Source: a virus. From it: a DNA stretch of 64,000 nucleotides. Below, piece after piece: positions 7,710 to 13,248 of this stretch. The notes below the pieces were generated by a model. It did no database searches, was not told the DNA's origin, and saw only the letters and a program-made list of their open reading frames with translations. The DNA lies in IMG/VR virus record IMGVR_UViG_3300020720_000005, positions 1 to 64,000 of that record. One strand, 5' to 3'. Positions within the stretch are counted from its first letter, which is position 1. Every line of letters begins with the position of its first letter. A program made the translations under genes and the position numbers.

Positions 7710-8291
7710 ATGCCAAGTGTATTCTTAGTAAGCGATACGCACTTCGGTCACGCTGGTGTATGCCGATTCACTGAAGTTGACGGAGTCACAAAGATTCGCC
7801 CATGGACTGATCCAGATGAAATGGATGAGGCAATGGTAAAGATGTGGAACGAAACTGTAAAGCCAACCGATAAAGTTTATCATCTTGGTGACGTAGTTAT
7901 CAATCGTAAAGCATTGGGAATTATGCGTAGATTGAATGGTGATAAAGTTTTGATTCGTGGTAACCATGACATCTTTCGAGATGATGAGTACCGTGAACAC
8001 TTTCGTGAGTTGCGTGCATATCACGTAATGAATGGAATGATCTTAAGCCATATACCTATTCATGAGGAATCGTTGGGTAGGTTCGGTGTTAACATTCATG
8101 GTCACTTACACACAAATCGTGTAATGCTTCGTGGATTTAACAACAAGCCAACTGAGATTGATACTCGTTACCACTGCGTCTGCGTCGAACAAACAGACTT
8201 CAGACCCATCTTGTTTGAAGACGTGATTAAAAGAATCAAAGACGAGGGTGGTACCGTAGGATTCAAAAACGGTAACGGACCAACGATGTAA
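7710..8291 (+). CDS. Calcineurin-like metallophosphoesterase
   Basis: A 193-residue phosphoesterase with the full set of dimetal motifs: DTHFGH (about 9-14), GD in HLGDVV, GNHD (RGNHDIF) and the C-terminal HGHLH. Members act on phosphodiesters such as nucleotides or RNA ends; the substrate is not evident. It is embedded inside the tRNA bank with its own promoter. An RNA-processing or RNA-repair role is possible on position alone, and that is only inference. Confidence 0.88.
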   Translation: MPSVFLVSDTHFGHAGVCRFTEVDGVTKIRPWTDPDEMDEAMVKMWNETVKPTDKVYHLGDVVINRKALGIMRRLNGDKVLIRGNHDIFRDDEYREHFRELRAYHVMNGMILSHIPIHEESLGRFGVNIHGHLHTNRVMLRGFNNKPTEIDTRYHCVCVEQTDFRPILFEDVIKRIKDEGGTVGFKNGNGPTM

Positions 8292-8294
8292 CTT

Positions 8295-8381
8295 GGAAGA
8301 TGTGTTGCAAGGTGCGACAGGGGTTTGCTAAACCCTCGTTCAGAAATGGGCTGATAGGTTCGATTCCTATATCTTCCGCCA
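8295..8381 (+). tRNA. tRNA-Ser(GCT)
   Basis: A class II tRNA: acceptor GGAAGAT/ATCTTCC, anticodon GGGGT/ACCCT with loop TTGCTAA, long variable arm, encoded CCA. It begins 3 nt after the phosphoesterase stop. Confidence 0.92.
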
Positions 8382-8384
8382 AAT

Positions 8385-8467
8385 GCGAGTATGATGAAAT
8401 TGGTAAACATAGAAGACTTAAAATCTTCCGCTTCGGCTTCCCAGTTCGAGTCTGGGTACTCGCACCA
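8385..8467 (+). tRNA. tRNA-Leu(TAA)
   Basis: A class II tRNA: acceptor GCGAGTA/TACTCGC, anticodon GAAGA/TCTTC with loop CTTAAAA, variable arm closed by a TTCG tetraloop, encoded CCA. Confidence 0.93.
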
Positions 8468-8474
8468 AGTTTTT

Positions 8475-8549
8475 ACGGCATTAGTATAATGGAGAATACA
8501 GTAGGCTTCTACCCTACGAATGTGGGTTCGATTCCTGCATGCCGTGCCA
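8475..8549 (+). tRNA. tRNA-Arg(TCT)
   Basis: Acceptor ACGGCAT/ATGCCGT, anticodon GTAGG/CCTAC with loop CTTCTAC, encoded CCA. Reads AGA/AGG. Confidence 0.9.
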
Positions 8550-8554
8550 GTAAT

Positions 8555-8629
8555 GGGCTGGTAGCTTAATGGTAAAGCAGTCGACTCATAATCGATTGAG
8601 TGTGAGTTCAATTCTCACCCAGCCCACCA
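8555..8629 (+). tRNA. tRNA(CAT), probably tRNA-Ile2
   Basis: Anticodon loop CTCATAA. The arm GCAGTCGACTCATAATCGA closely resembles bacterial tRNA-Ile2, whose C34 is converted to lysidine to read AUA. It therefore more likely serves Ile AUA than Met. The assignment needs a tRNA classifier. Confidence 0.85.
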
Positions 8630-8630
8630 T

Positions 8631-8711
8631 ACCTCGGTAGACAAATTGGTAAAGTCGTCTCTCTCAAAAGGAGAAATTTAAATGTGAGTTCGAATCTCAC
8701 TCGAGGTACCA
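8631..8711 (+). tRNA. tRNA-Leu(CAA)
   Basis: Class II: acceptor ACCTCGG/TCGAGGT, anticodon loop CTCAAAA, short variable arm, encoded CCA. Confidence 0.88.
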
Positions 8712-8716
8712 GATAT

Positions 8717-8791
8717 GCACGTATGACTGAATGGTAAGGTAGCAGTCTGCAAAACTGATGTTCGTAGGTTCGATTCCTACTACGTGCTCCA
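8717..8791 (+). tRNA. tRNA-Cys(GCA)
   Basis: Acceptor GCACGTA/TACGTGC, anticodon GCAGT/ACTGA with loop CTGCAAA, U73 discriminator as expected for Cys, encoded CCA. Confidence 0.93.
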
Positions 8792-8836
8792 ATCTTGCAA
8801 ATAACCCTACTTGCAATAGGGGATTAAAAATATCGC

Positions 8837-8865
8837 TTTACTTTTATTAAAAAGTGGCGTATAAT
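8837..8865 (+). promoter_or_regulatory. Sigma70-like promoter
   Basis: TTTACT (8837-8842), 17-bp spacer, TATAAT (8860-8865), partly inside the 28-bp block shared with 7639-7666. It probably drives the structured RNA at 8872-9036 and the following tRNA genes. Confidence 0.8.
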
Positions 8866-8871
8866 AAAGGT

Positions 8872-9036
8872 TCTTAGTTGATAATGTTATCTAAAAGTCC
8901 TCTCTAAGTCGTTACGTCAAGTCGGACGCATGGGGCAATGGTCTTAGTGGAGGGATATCCGTGGCAGACCTTAAACAGCCAAAACAGCAGCAGTCTATTT
9001 TTGGTGGCTACAGACTATAAAGAAAAACCACCATGT
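8872..9036 (+). ncRNA. Putative structured RNA upstream of tRNA-Glu
   Basis: No convincing coding frame. CCTC-T-CTAAG (8899-8908) pairs with CTTAG-TG-GAGG (8943-8953), and TGGTGG (9002-9007) pairs with CCACCA (9028-9033) just before tRNA-Glu. It lies directly downstream of a strong promoter. It may be a stable RNA or a tRNA precursor leader; no known RNA family recognised. Confidence 0.45.
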
Positions 9037-9112
9037 GCTCGGTTCGTCTATCGGTTAGGACACTGCCCTTTCACGGCAGTAAGGAGGGGTTCGATTCCCC
9101 CACCGAGTACCA
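9037..9112 (+). tRNA. tRNA-Glu(TTC)
   Basis: Acceptor GCTCGGT/ACCGAGT, anticodon CTGCC/GGCAG with loop CTTTCAC, T stem GGGGG-like with loop TTCGATT, encoded CCA. Confidence 0.95.
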
Positions 9113-9266
9113 GATTTAATTACATTGGGTTACCAAAACCAGTAGGTGGTTTGGGAGTTCAGGATACTCGACGGAGTGTCGCTCGCCAAACTACACGAAA
9201 GATGGAAACGAAACCGAAAGGTGGATACGGTGGTCACGCTGGAGAAAGTTGGATCATAATGTGAGA
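9113..9266 (+). other. Non-coding stretch with short hairpins
   Basis: The first part of a 430-nt gene-free gap between tRNA-Glu and tRNA-Tyr. Short helices are visible, such as CGAC/GTCG and CCAAAACCA/TGGTTTGG around 9129-9175, but no long closing stem and no credible ORF. It is probably part of the same transcript as the structured elements that follow. Confidence 0.4.
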
Positions 9267-9320
9267 AGCAACCAATCGTATGACGAATACGTGGTTAACC
9301 ATCGGGTGATGGTTGTTGCT
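9267..9320 (+). ncRNA. Three-way-junction RNA element
   Basis: The outer stem AGCAAC (9267-9272)/GTTGCT (9315-9320) encloses two perfect hairpins: CGTAT-gacga-ATACG (9277-9291) and AACCATC-gggt-GATGGTT (9297-9314). This compact fold is unlikely to be chance in a gap without genes. No known family recognised. Confidence 0.5.
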
Positions 9321-9344
9321 AATCATCCCAGTGTAATTAAATGT

Positions 9345-9540
9345 GGTATTAGTTGTATTGTTTTGGAAAAACTCTGTGCTACCAGGATAATGCACTCTCA
9401 ACGAACTGGATGTCGACTATCAAGGTTCGCGAGTTGGTGATAATGAAATCGTATCGACGGATACACTAATAAGTTATCAACGATAAAAGCAAACGATATC
9501 GGGTGAACGATATCCATAACAAAACAATACAACTAATATC
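9345..9540 (+). ncRNA. About 196-nt RNA closed by a 20-bp helix
   Basis: The segment 9345-9364 pairs with 9521-9540 over 20 consecutive positions (one G-U). Inside are two perfect hairpins, GTATC-gacg-GATAC (9451-9464) and GATATCG-ggtgaa-CGATATC (9495-9514). It ends 2 nt before tRNA-Tyr. The closed-ended rod with internal arms looks like a stable non-coding RNA of unknown family. Confidence 0.6.
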
Positions 9541-9542
9541 AT

Positions 9543-9635
9543 GGAGCAATTGATGCTATGGCGTGTGCATCGGCGGACTGTAAATCCGTCCCCTCGTGGT
9601 AAACATTCTTGGTTCGACTCCAAGTTGCTCCACCA
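9543..9635 (+). tRNA. tRNA-Tyr(GTA)
   Basis: A class II tRNA of 93 nt: acceptor GGAGCAA/TTGCTCC, anticodon loop CTGTAAA, long variable arm, encoded CCA. Confidence 0.93.
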
Positions 9636-9641
9636 TTTTTT

Positions 9642-9716
9642 GGCTCGTTCGTATAATGGTTATTACACCACTCTGTCTAAGTGGATACAGGAGTTCGATT
9701 CTCCTACGAGTCGCCA
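9642..9716 (+). tRNA. tRNA-Asp(GTC)
   Basis: Acceptor GGCTCGT/ACGAGTC, anticodon CCACT/AGTGG with loop CTGTCTA, G73 discriminator, encoded CCA. Confidence 0.93.
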
Positions 9717-9720
9717 AGTT

Positions 9721-9794
9721 TTGTGGTAAGGAAAGTAAAAGGAACATGGGCAAGTCATTGGCTAGACAATGACCAGATACCGTACCTGCCACAA
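9721..9794 (+). ncRNA. Structured RNA element between tRNA-Asp and tRNA-Asn
   Basis: TTGTGG (9721-9726) pairs with CCACAA (9789-9794), and a perfect inner hairpin GTCATTG-gctaga-CAATGAC spans 9754-9773. The size is tRNA-like, but no T arm, anticodon arm or CCA is present. It is the same design (closing helix plus an inner hairpin) as the element at 6811-6880. Confidence 0.5.
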
Positions 9795-9804
9795 TTTTAA
9801 TTAT

Positions 9805-9883
9805 TCCGCAAAACCCGAGCAAGGTGCATGGGCGTGACTGTTAATCACTGGTTAGTAGAGTTCGATTCTCTAATGCGGAGCCA
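9805..9883 (+). tRNA. tRNA-Asn(GTT)
   Basis: Anticodon loop CTGTTAA in stem GTGA/TCAC, T loop TTCGATT, G73 discriminator, encoded CCA. The D arm region is longer than usual. Confidence 0.88.
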
Positions 9884-9901
9884 TATAAGTAGATAAGTTA
9901 T

Positions 9902-9979
9902 AGCGGAGTATGGAAGTGGTCTATCCGTCTGGTCTCATAAGCCATGAAATCGTTGGTTCGAATCCAACCTCCGCAACCA
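9902..9979 (+). tRNA. tRNA(CAT), initiator-like tRNA-fMet
   Basis: Aligned with bacterial initiator tRNA, A1 (9902) faces A72. This leaves the first pair open, the hallmark needed for formylation. The end CTCCGCAACCA and the CTCATAA loop also match fMet tRNAs. The three G-C pairs of the anticodon stem are only partly kept (GG/CC plus U-G). Confidence 0.82.
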
Positions 9980-9986
9980 AATGAAT

Positions 9987-10069
9987 GCCCCGATGGTGGA
10001 ATTGGTAGACACGCTGGTCTTAGAAGCCAGTACTTCGGTGTGAGAGTTCGAGTCTCTCTTGGGGCACCA
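9987..10069 (+). tRNA. tRNA-Leu(TAG)
   Basis: Class II: acceptor GCCCCGA/TTGGGGC, anticodon CTGGT/GCCAG with loop CTTAGAA, variable arm, encoded CCA. Confidence 0.93.
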
Positions 10070-10249
10070 TTGTTGAACGTGTGAGCAAAAGATAGGGCAT
10101 CCCAACTGTTAGGGAAGATAATCGCCAGTCAAAACAGCGTCCTTTATTCGGAGAGAATTTATGGCTACCCACCATAGATTGAAATGCTTGAGGATCTGGT
10201 GGCAGGAATTTAAAGCTGCCAACTAAACACATAACAGTACGTTCAACAA
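10070..10249 (+). ncRNA. 180-nt RNA closed by a perfect 11-bp helix
   Basis: TTGTTGAACGT (10070-10080) is exactly complementary to ACGTTCAACAA (10239-10249). Inside, GGCAG/CTGCC (10201-10220) and smaller stems are visible. It fills the whole space between tRNA-Leu and tRNA-Met. The rod shape and size recall 6S RNA, but I see no conserved 6S bubble sequence, so the family is open. Confidence 0.58.
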
Positions 10250-10250
10250 T

Positions 10251-10325
10251 GGTGACGTAGCACAGCGGTAGTGCATCTCCTTCATACGGAGCAGGTCAGT
10301 GGCTCGAATCCACTCGTCACCACCA
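10251..10325 (+). tRNA. tRNA-Met(CAT), elongator-like
   Basis: Acceptor GGTGACG/CGTCACC followed by TAGC, like elongator tRNA-Met; anticodon CTCC/GGAG with loop TTCATAC, encoded CCA. Confidence 0.88.
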
Positions 10326-10330
10326 GTTTT

Positions 10331-10404
10331 GGGGGATTAGTATAATGGGATTACGGCAGCTTTGCAAGCTGTTTATGGGAGTTCGATTCTCCCATCCTCC
10401 ACCA
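10331..10404 (+). tRNA. tRNA-Ala(TGC)
   Basis: Acceptor GGGGGAT/ATCCTCC with a G3-U70 pair, the major Ala identity element; anticodon GCAGC/GCTGT with loop TTTGCAA, encoded CCA. Confidence 0.94.
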
Positions 10405-10410
10405 TATTAT

Positions 10411-10485
10411 GCAGGATTAATTCAGTGGTAGAATGTTTCGTTGCCAACGAAAATGTCATCGGTTCGAACCCGATATCCTGCTCCA
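10411..10485 (+). tRNA. tRNA-Gly(GCC)
   Basis: Acceptor GCAGGAT/ATCCTGC, anticodon TTTCG/CGAAA with loop TTGCCAA, U73 discriminator, encoded CCA. Confidence 0.93.
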
Positions 10486-10492
10486 GTGTTTT

Positions 10493-10568
10493 GCCCTTGT
10501 AGCTCATTTGGTAGAGCAACTGATTAGTAATCAGTAGGTGGGCGGTTCGAATCCGTCCAAGGGCACCA
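10493..10568 (+). tRNA. tRNA-Thr(AGT)
   Basis: A canonical cloverleaf with anticodon ACTGA/TCAGT and loop TTAGTAA. The rest resembles bacterial tRNA-Thr(TGT), so the wobble base looks changed from T to A. A34 in tRNA-Thr is unusual in bacteria. CCA is encoded. Confidence 0.9.
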
Positions 10569-10599
10569 GTTTAATAAAATGTTAAAAAATCTAACTTAT

Positions 10600-10606
10600 C
10601 TAAATA
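10600..10606 (+). promoter_or_regulatory. Putative late promoter CTAAATA
   Basis: CTAAATA matches the cyanophage form of the T4 late promoter (gp55-dependent, no -35 box). It lies 22 nt before the glycosyltransferase start. Confidence 0.45.
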
Positions 10607-10627
10607 GAGATATGTTAAATGCTATGA

Positions 10628-11683
10628 ATGATAAAAATGTCAAGAGTGTTATTCGTTTTAAAACGTAAAGATGATTATAATGTTGAACGTGATAATCATA
10701 TTGGATTAAGCACAGGGTTATACAACTCTGCAAAATTTATGGATACAATGCTCAACGATATTGGTATTGAATCAAAATTAGTAGTTGTTCCTGACAATAA
10801 TTCAATTGATAGAGAAGTAAGCATATACAAACCAACCCATGTTATTATTGAAGCATTATGGGTTGTTCCACAAAAGTTTAATATTCTCCAGAAACTACAT
10901 CCAAAAGTAACATGGATCATTAGATTCCATAGTGAGCTGCCATTCATGGCTGGGGAAGGTCCAGCAATGGATTGGATTGGGGATTACGCTGAGTTAAAAA
11001 ATGTTGTTCTTGCATTTAATGCGCCACGTATGTTGCGTGAAGTAAAAACATTTTTAAAGATTAAAAATCCAGTTAGAATTTGGGATTATCGTGTTGTTTA
11101 TTTACCAAATTTCTACCCACAAAATTTTAAACGCAGAGAAATCAACAGAGATAAAGAATATATTGATATTGGTTGCTTTGGTGCAGTTAGACCATTGAAG
11201 AATCATTTAGTTCAAGCAATCGCTGCAATAGATTTTGCAAATAGTATTAATAAAAAGTTGAGATTTCACGTAAATGCAGGTAGAATTGAAATGCAAGGTG
11301 CTGCTGCGGTTTCAAATTTAAAAGGCTTGTTTCAGCATCTATATGAACATGGACATCAAATGATTAACCATCAATGGACTCCTAGAGAAAAATTTTTAGA
11401 ACTATGTTCACAGATGGACATTGGGATGCAGTGTAACTTCTCTGAAACTTTTAATATTGTTGGAGCAGATTTGATTAGTCAAGGTGTTCCATTGATTGGT
11501 AGCAAAGAAATACCATGGCAGATTATGGGTAAATGTGAACCTACTGATAGTAATGATATTAAATTTGGACTGAAGAACGCATATAACCATCCAAAGTTAA
11601 ATGTTATGTTAAATCAAATAGCATTAAAACGCTACACAGAAAATACCAAAGAAATTTGGAAAACTTATTTTAAAGGAAAATAA
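10628..11683 (+). CDS. GT4-like glycosyltransferase
   Basis: A 351-residue protein with an overall GT-B glycosyltransferase look: an N-terminal Rossmann-like half (SRVLFVLKRK, then a small-residue loop), the C-terminal domain start DIGCFGAVRPLKN (about 178-190), and a donor-site-like segment SETFNIVGADLISQGVPLIGS (about 275-295), where the usual E-x7-E motif is modified. It could glycosylate phage DNA, a virion protein or the envelope. It sits between tRNA genes and the oxygenase cassette. A start three codons downstream (10637) is also possible. Confidence 0.68.
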   Translation: MIKMSRVLFVLKRKDDYNVERDNHIGLSTGLYNSAKFMDTMLNDIGIESKLVVVPDNNSIDREVSIYKPTHVIIEALWVVPQKFNILQKLHPKVTWIIRFHSELPFMAGEGPAMDWIGDYAELKNVVLAFNAPRMLREVKTFLKIKNPVRIWDYRVVYLPNFYPQNFKRREINRDKEYIDIGCFGAVRPLKNHLVQAIAAIDFANSINKKLRFHVNAGRIEMQGAAAVSNLKGLFQHLYEHGHQMINHQWTPREKFLELCSQMDIGMQCNFSETFNIVGADLISQGVPLIGSKEIPWQIMGKCEPTDSNDIKFGLKNAYNHPKLNVMLNQIALKRYTENTKEIWKTYFKGK

Positions 11684-11881
11684 ATGAAACATAAAGTAAA
11701 AATTCATCGTTGGATTAATGGTTTTTTAAAAATTGATAACCATGAATTAGAAACTCTAGAAGAAGCATTAGATTTTGCTCGTCATGCAACTGAAAATGTT
11801 ACACATACAGCAAAAATTTATGATGACGTAGGAGAATTAGTCCATACAATCGCGGATCAAAATTTAAATACATACGCTTAA
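11684..11881 (+). CDS. Small conserved-looking phage protein
   Basis: A 65-residue protein (MKHKVKIHRWINGFLKI start, then EALDFARHATENVTHTAKIYDDVGELV). The pattern of a beta hairpin followed by a helix is common for short T4-like phage proteins that look ubiquitin- or ferredoxin-like. It starts immediately after the glycosyltransferase stop. Function unknown. Confidence 0.62.
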   Translation: MKHKVKIHRWINGFLKIDNHELETLEEALDFARHATENVTHTAKIYDDVGELVHTIADQNLNTYA

Positions 11882-11882
11882 T

Positions 11883-11956
11883 ATCTCGATAGTGTAATGG
11901 CAGCATACCAGTCTCCAAAACTGTTGGTCGGGGTTCGAGTCCCTGTCGGGATGCCA
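11883..11956 (+). tRNA. tRNA-Trp(CCA)
   Basis: Acceptor ATCTCGA/TCGGGAT, anticodon CCAGT/ACTGT with loop CTCCAAA, G73, encoded CCA. Confidence 0.93.
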
Positions 11957-11959
11957 ATT

Positions 11960-12033
11960 GCGGGGTTAGTTTAATGGTAAAACTACAGATTTCCAATCTG
12001 TTGTTGAGAGTTCGATTCTCTCACTCCGCTCCA
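11960..12033 (+). tRNA. tRNA-Gly(TCC)
   Basis: Acceptor GCGGGGT/ACTCCGC, anticodon ACAGA/TCTGT with loop TTTCCAA, U73, encoded CCA. The last tRNA of the bank. Confidence 0.93.
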
Positions 12034-12064
12034 AATTAATGAGGTAATAAGAAAAGAGGTAATC

Positions 12065-12538
12065 ATGCGTAAGGCGATCAACATTGATGAAGTTAGAGAA
12101 TTCATCATGGCACAGACACCAGAAACCAAAGTATATATCGGTGGTGACTCTGAACGATTTCTAATAGGAAAGGATTGGTACGCAGATTACATTATGGTTG
12201 TTGTTGTTCATATCAATGGAAACAATGGCTGTAAAATCTTTGGTGAAGTACAACGTGAACGTGACTGGGATCAGAAACGAGACAAGCCACGTATGCGTCT
12301 TATGAATGAAGTTTATAAGATTGCTGAATTGTATTTAAAATTACATGATGTGTTAGAAGATCGTGAAGTGGAAGTTCATCTAGATATTAATCCAAATGAA
12401 ATGCATGGATCATCTTGCGTAATCAATGAAGCAACTGGTTACATTCGTGGCATGTGTAACGTAATTCCTATGGTCAAACCAAAAGCATTCGCTGCATCTT
12501 ATGCTGCTGATAGATACAAGTCATATATGGCAGCATAA
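12065..12538 (+). CDS. RNase H-like YkuK-type (DUF458) protein
   Basis: A 157-residue protein with acidic motifs placed as in the YkuK/DUF458 RNase H-like group: GGDSERF (about 26-32), an E in the central strand (EVQRERDWD), and HLDINPNEMHGSS (about 107-119). These suggest a two-metal RNase H fold. The role in phage is not established. It is preceded by an AAGAGGTAATC ribosome binding site and followed by a strong terminator. Confidence 0.7.
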   Translation: MRKAINIDEVREFIMAQTPETKVYIGGDSERFLIGKDWYADYIMVVVVHINGNNGCKIFGEVQRERDWDQKRDKPRMRLMNEVYKIAELYLKLHDVLEDREVEVHLDINPNEMHGSSCVINEATGYIRGMCNVIPMVKPKAFAASYAADRYKSYMAA

Positions 12539-12581
12539 ATAAGATACCAGCTAGACTGGAATCATGCAGAAATGCATTTCA

Positions 12582-12608
12582 GAGCAGTAGGAAACTACTG
12601 CTCTTTTT
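12582..12608 (+). terminator. Rho-independent terminator
   Basis: Perfect 9-bp stem GAGCAGTAG/CTACTGCTC with a GAAA tetraloop, then TTTTT. It separates the YkuK-like gene from the oxygenase cassette. Confidence 0.92.
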
Positions 12609-12611
12609 CAT

Positions 12612-12650
12612 CTAAATATATTTGCTTTGCAATAAACTTTAAAGTATAAT
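12612..12650 (+). promoter_or_regulatory. Promoter region of the oxygenase cassette
   Basis: It contains CTAAATA (12612-12618), a late-promoter-like box, and a sigma70-like pair TTGCTT (12622-12627) and TATAAT (12645-12650) at 17-bp spacing. Both could start transcription of the cassette, giving early and late expression. The first gene starts at 12673 with a GAGGAAA ribosome binding site. Confidence 0.6.
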
Positions 12651-12672
12651 TGTTATTACATGAGGAAAAATA

Positions 12673-13248
12673 ATGCACAATGTGTTAGTCATAGACGATG
12701 TTATTGATGAAGAATCTCAAGATTTATTAGAGAACAGCATATTCTCTCCGCAAACTCAGTGGACATTTGGAAGAACTGTTTTCTGTGATAAACACTTAGA
12801 GGTTACTGACGCACAGAGAAAATCATTAATGTCATTCACTAAATCACTTTATAGAAACGATGATAATTTTTCAGATAAAGATTTAGGTTTGTATACTAGA
12901 CCACTTCTTGGTAGGTTTAATAATCTATTGACAGCAAGAATCCAGTTACAACTTCCAATCATAACAGAATTAAATAAAAAATATGGCGTGCCCCATGTTG
13001 ATGGTGTGCGCCCATTTCCATTTAAAGTTGCTGTTTATTATGTTAATGAAGTAGATGGACCAACTGTATTGTTCAAACAAACGACAAATACATCTACTCC
13101 AGAAGAAATCAAAGCAGGTAATGTTGATGTTGCTTGTGAAATAGAACCAAAAAAAGGAAGATTAATTATATTTGATGGAAACATATATCATGCAGTTGGA
13201 AAACCTAAAACAGATTTGAGATGTATAATTAATTACAATTTTATATGA
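12673..13248 (+). CDS. 2OG-Fe(II) oxygenase (P4H-like)
   Basis: A 191-residue double-stranded beta-helix enzyme. The iron triad is H108/D110 (PHVDGV) and H173 (YHAVGKP), with R183 placed to bind 2-oxoglutarate. The strand after the HxD (FKVAVYYVNEVDGPTVLF) follows the prolyl-4-hydroxylase pattern. It is the first gene of a tightly overlapping cassette of oxygenases and a carbamoyltransferase. Substrate unknown. Confidence 0.78.
   Translation: MHNVLVIDDVIDEESQDLLENSIFSPQTQWTFGRTVFCDKHLEVTDAQRKSLMSFTKSLYRNDDNFSDKDLGLYTRPLLGRFNNLLTARIQLQLPIITELNKKYGVPHVDGVRPFPFKVAVYYVNEVDGPTVLFKQTTNTSTPEEIKAGNVDVACEIEPKKGRLIIFDGNIYHAVGKPKTDLRCIINYNFI

Noticed and set aside
8168-8611. Antisense open frame of 147 codons across the tRNA-Ser, Leu, Arg and Ile2 genes
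   Set aside because: It runs over the 3' end of the phosphoesterase gene and four tRNA genes on the other strand. Such frames are common chance products of tRNA clusters and have no ribosome binding site or plausible protein composition.
8938-9264. Plus-strand open frame of 108 codons spanning tRNA-Glu
   Set aside because: It contains the whole tRNA-Glu gene and structured RNA segments. No ribosome binding site or recognisable domain.
8872-9540. RNase P RNA or another known large ribozyme in the tRNA bank
   Set aside because: I looked for the conserved GAGGAAAGTCC-type and ACAGAA-type segments of RNase P and for group I intron core features between tRNA halves and found none.
9556-9822. Antisense open frame of 88 codons over tRNA-Tyr and tRNA-Asp
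   Set aside because: Fully explained by two tRNA genes and a structured RNA on the plus strand.
12569-12580. 12-bp palindrome GAAATGCATTTC as an operator
   Set aside because: It lies directly before an intrinsic terminator inside the transcript tail and no promoter overlaps it. Short AT-rich palindromes are frequent here.
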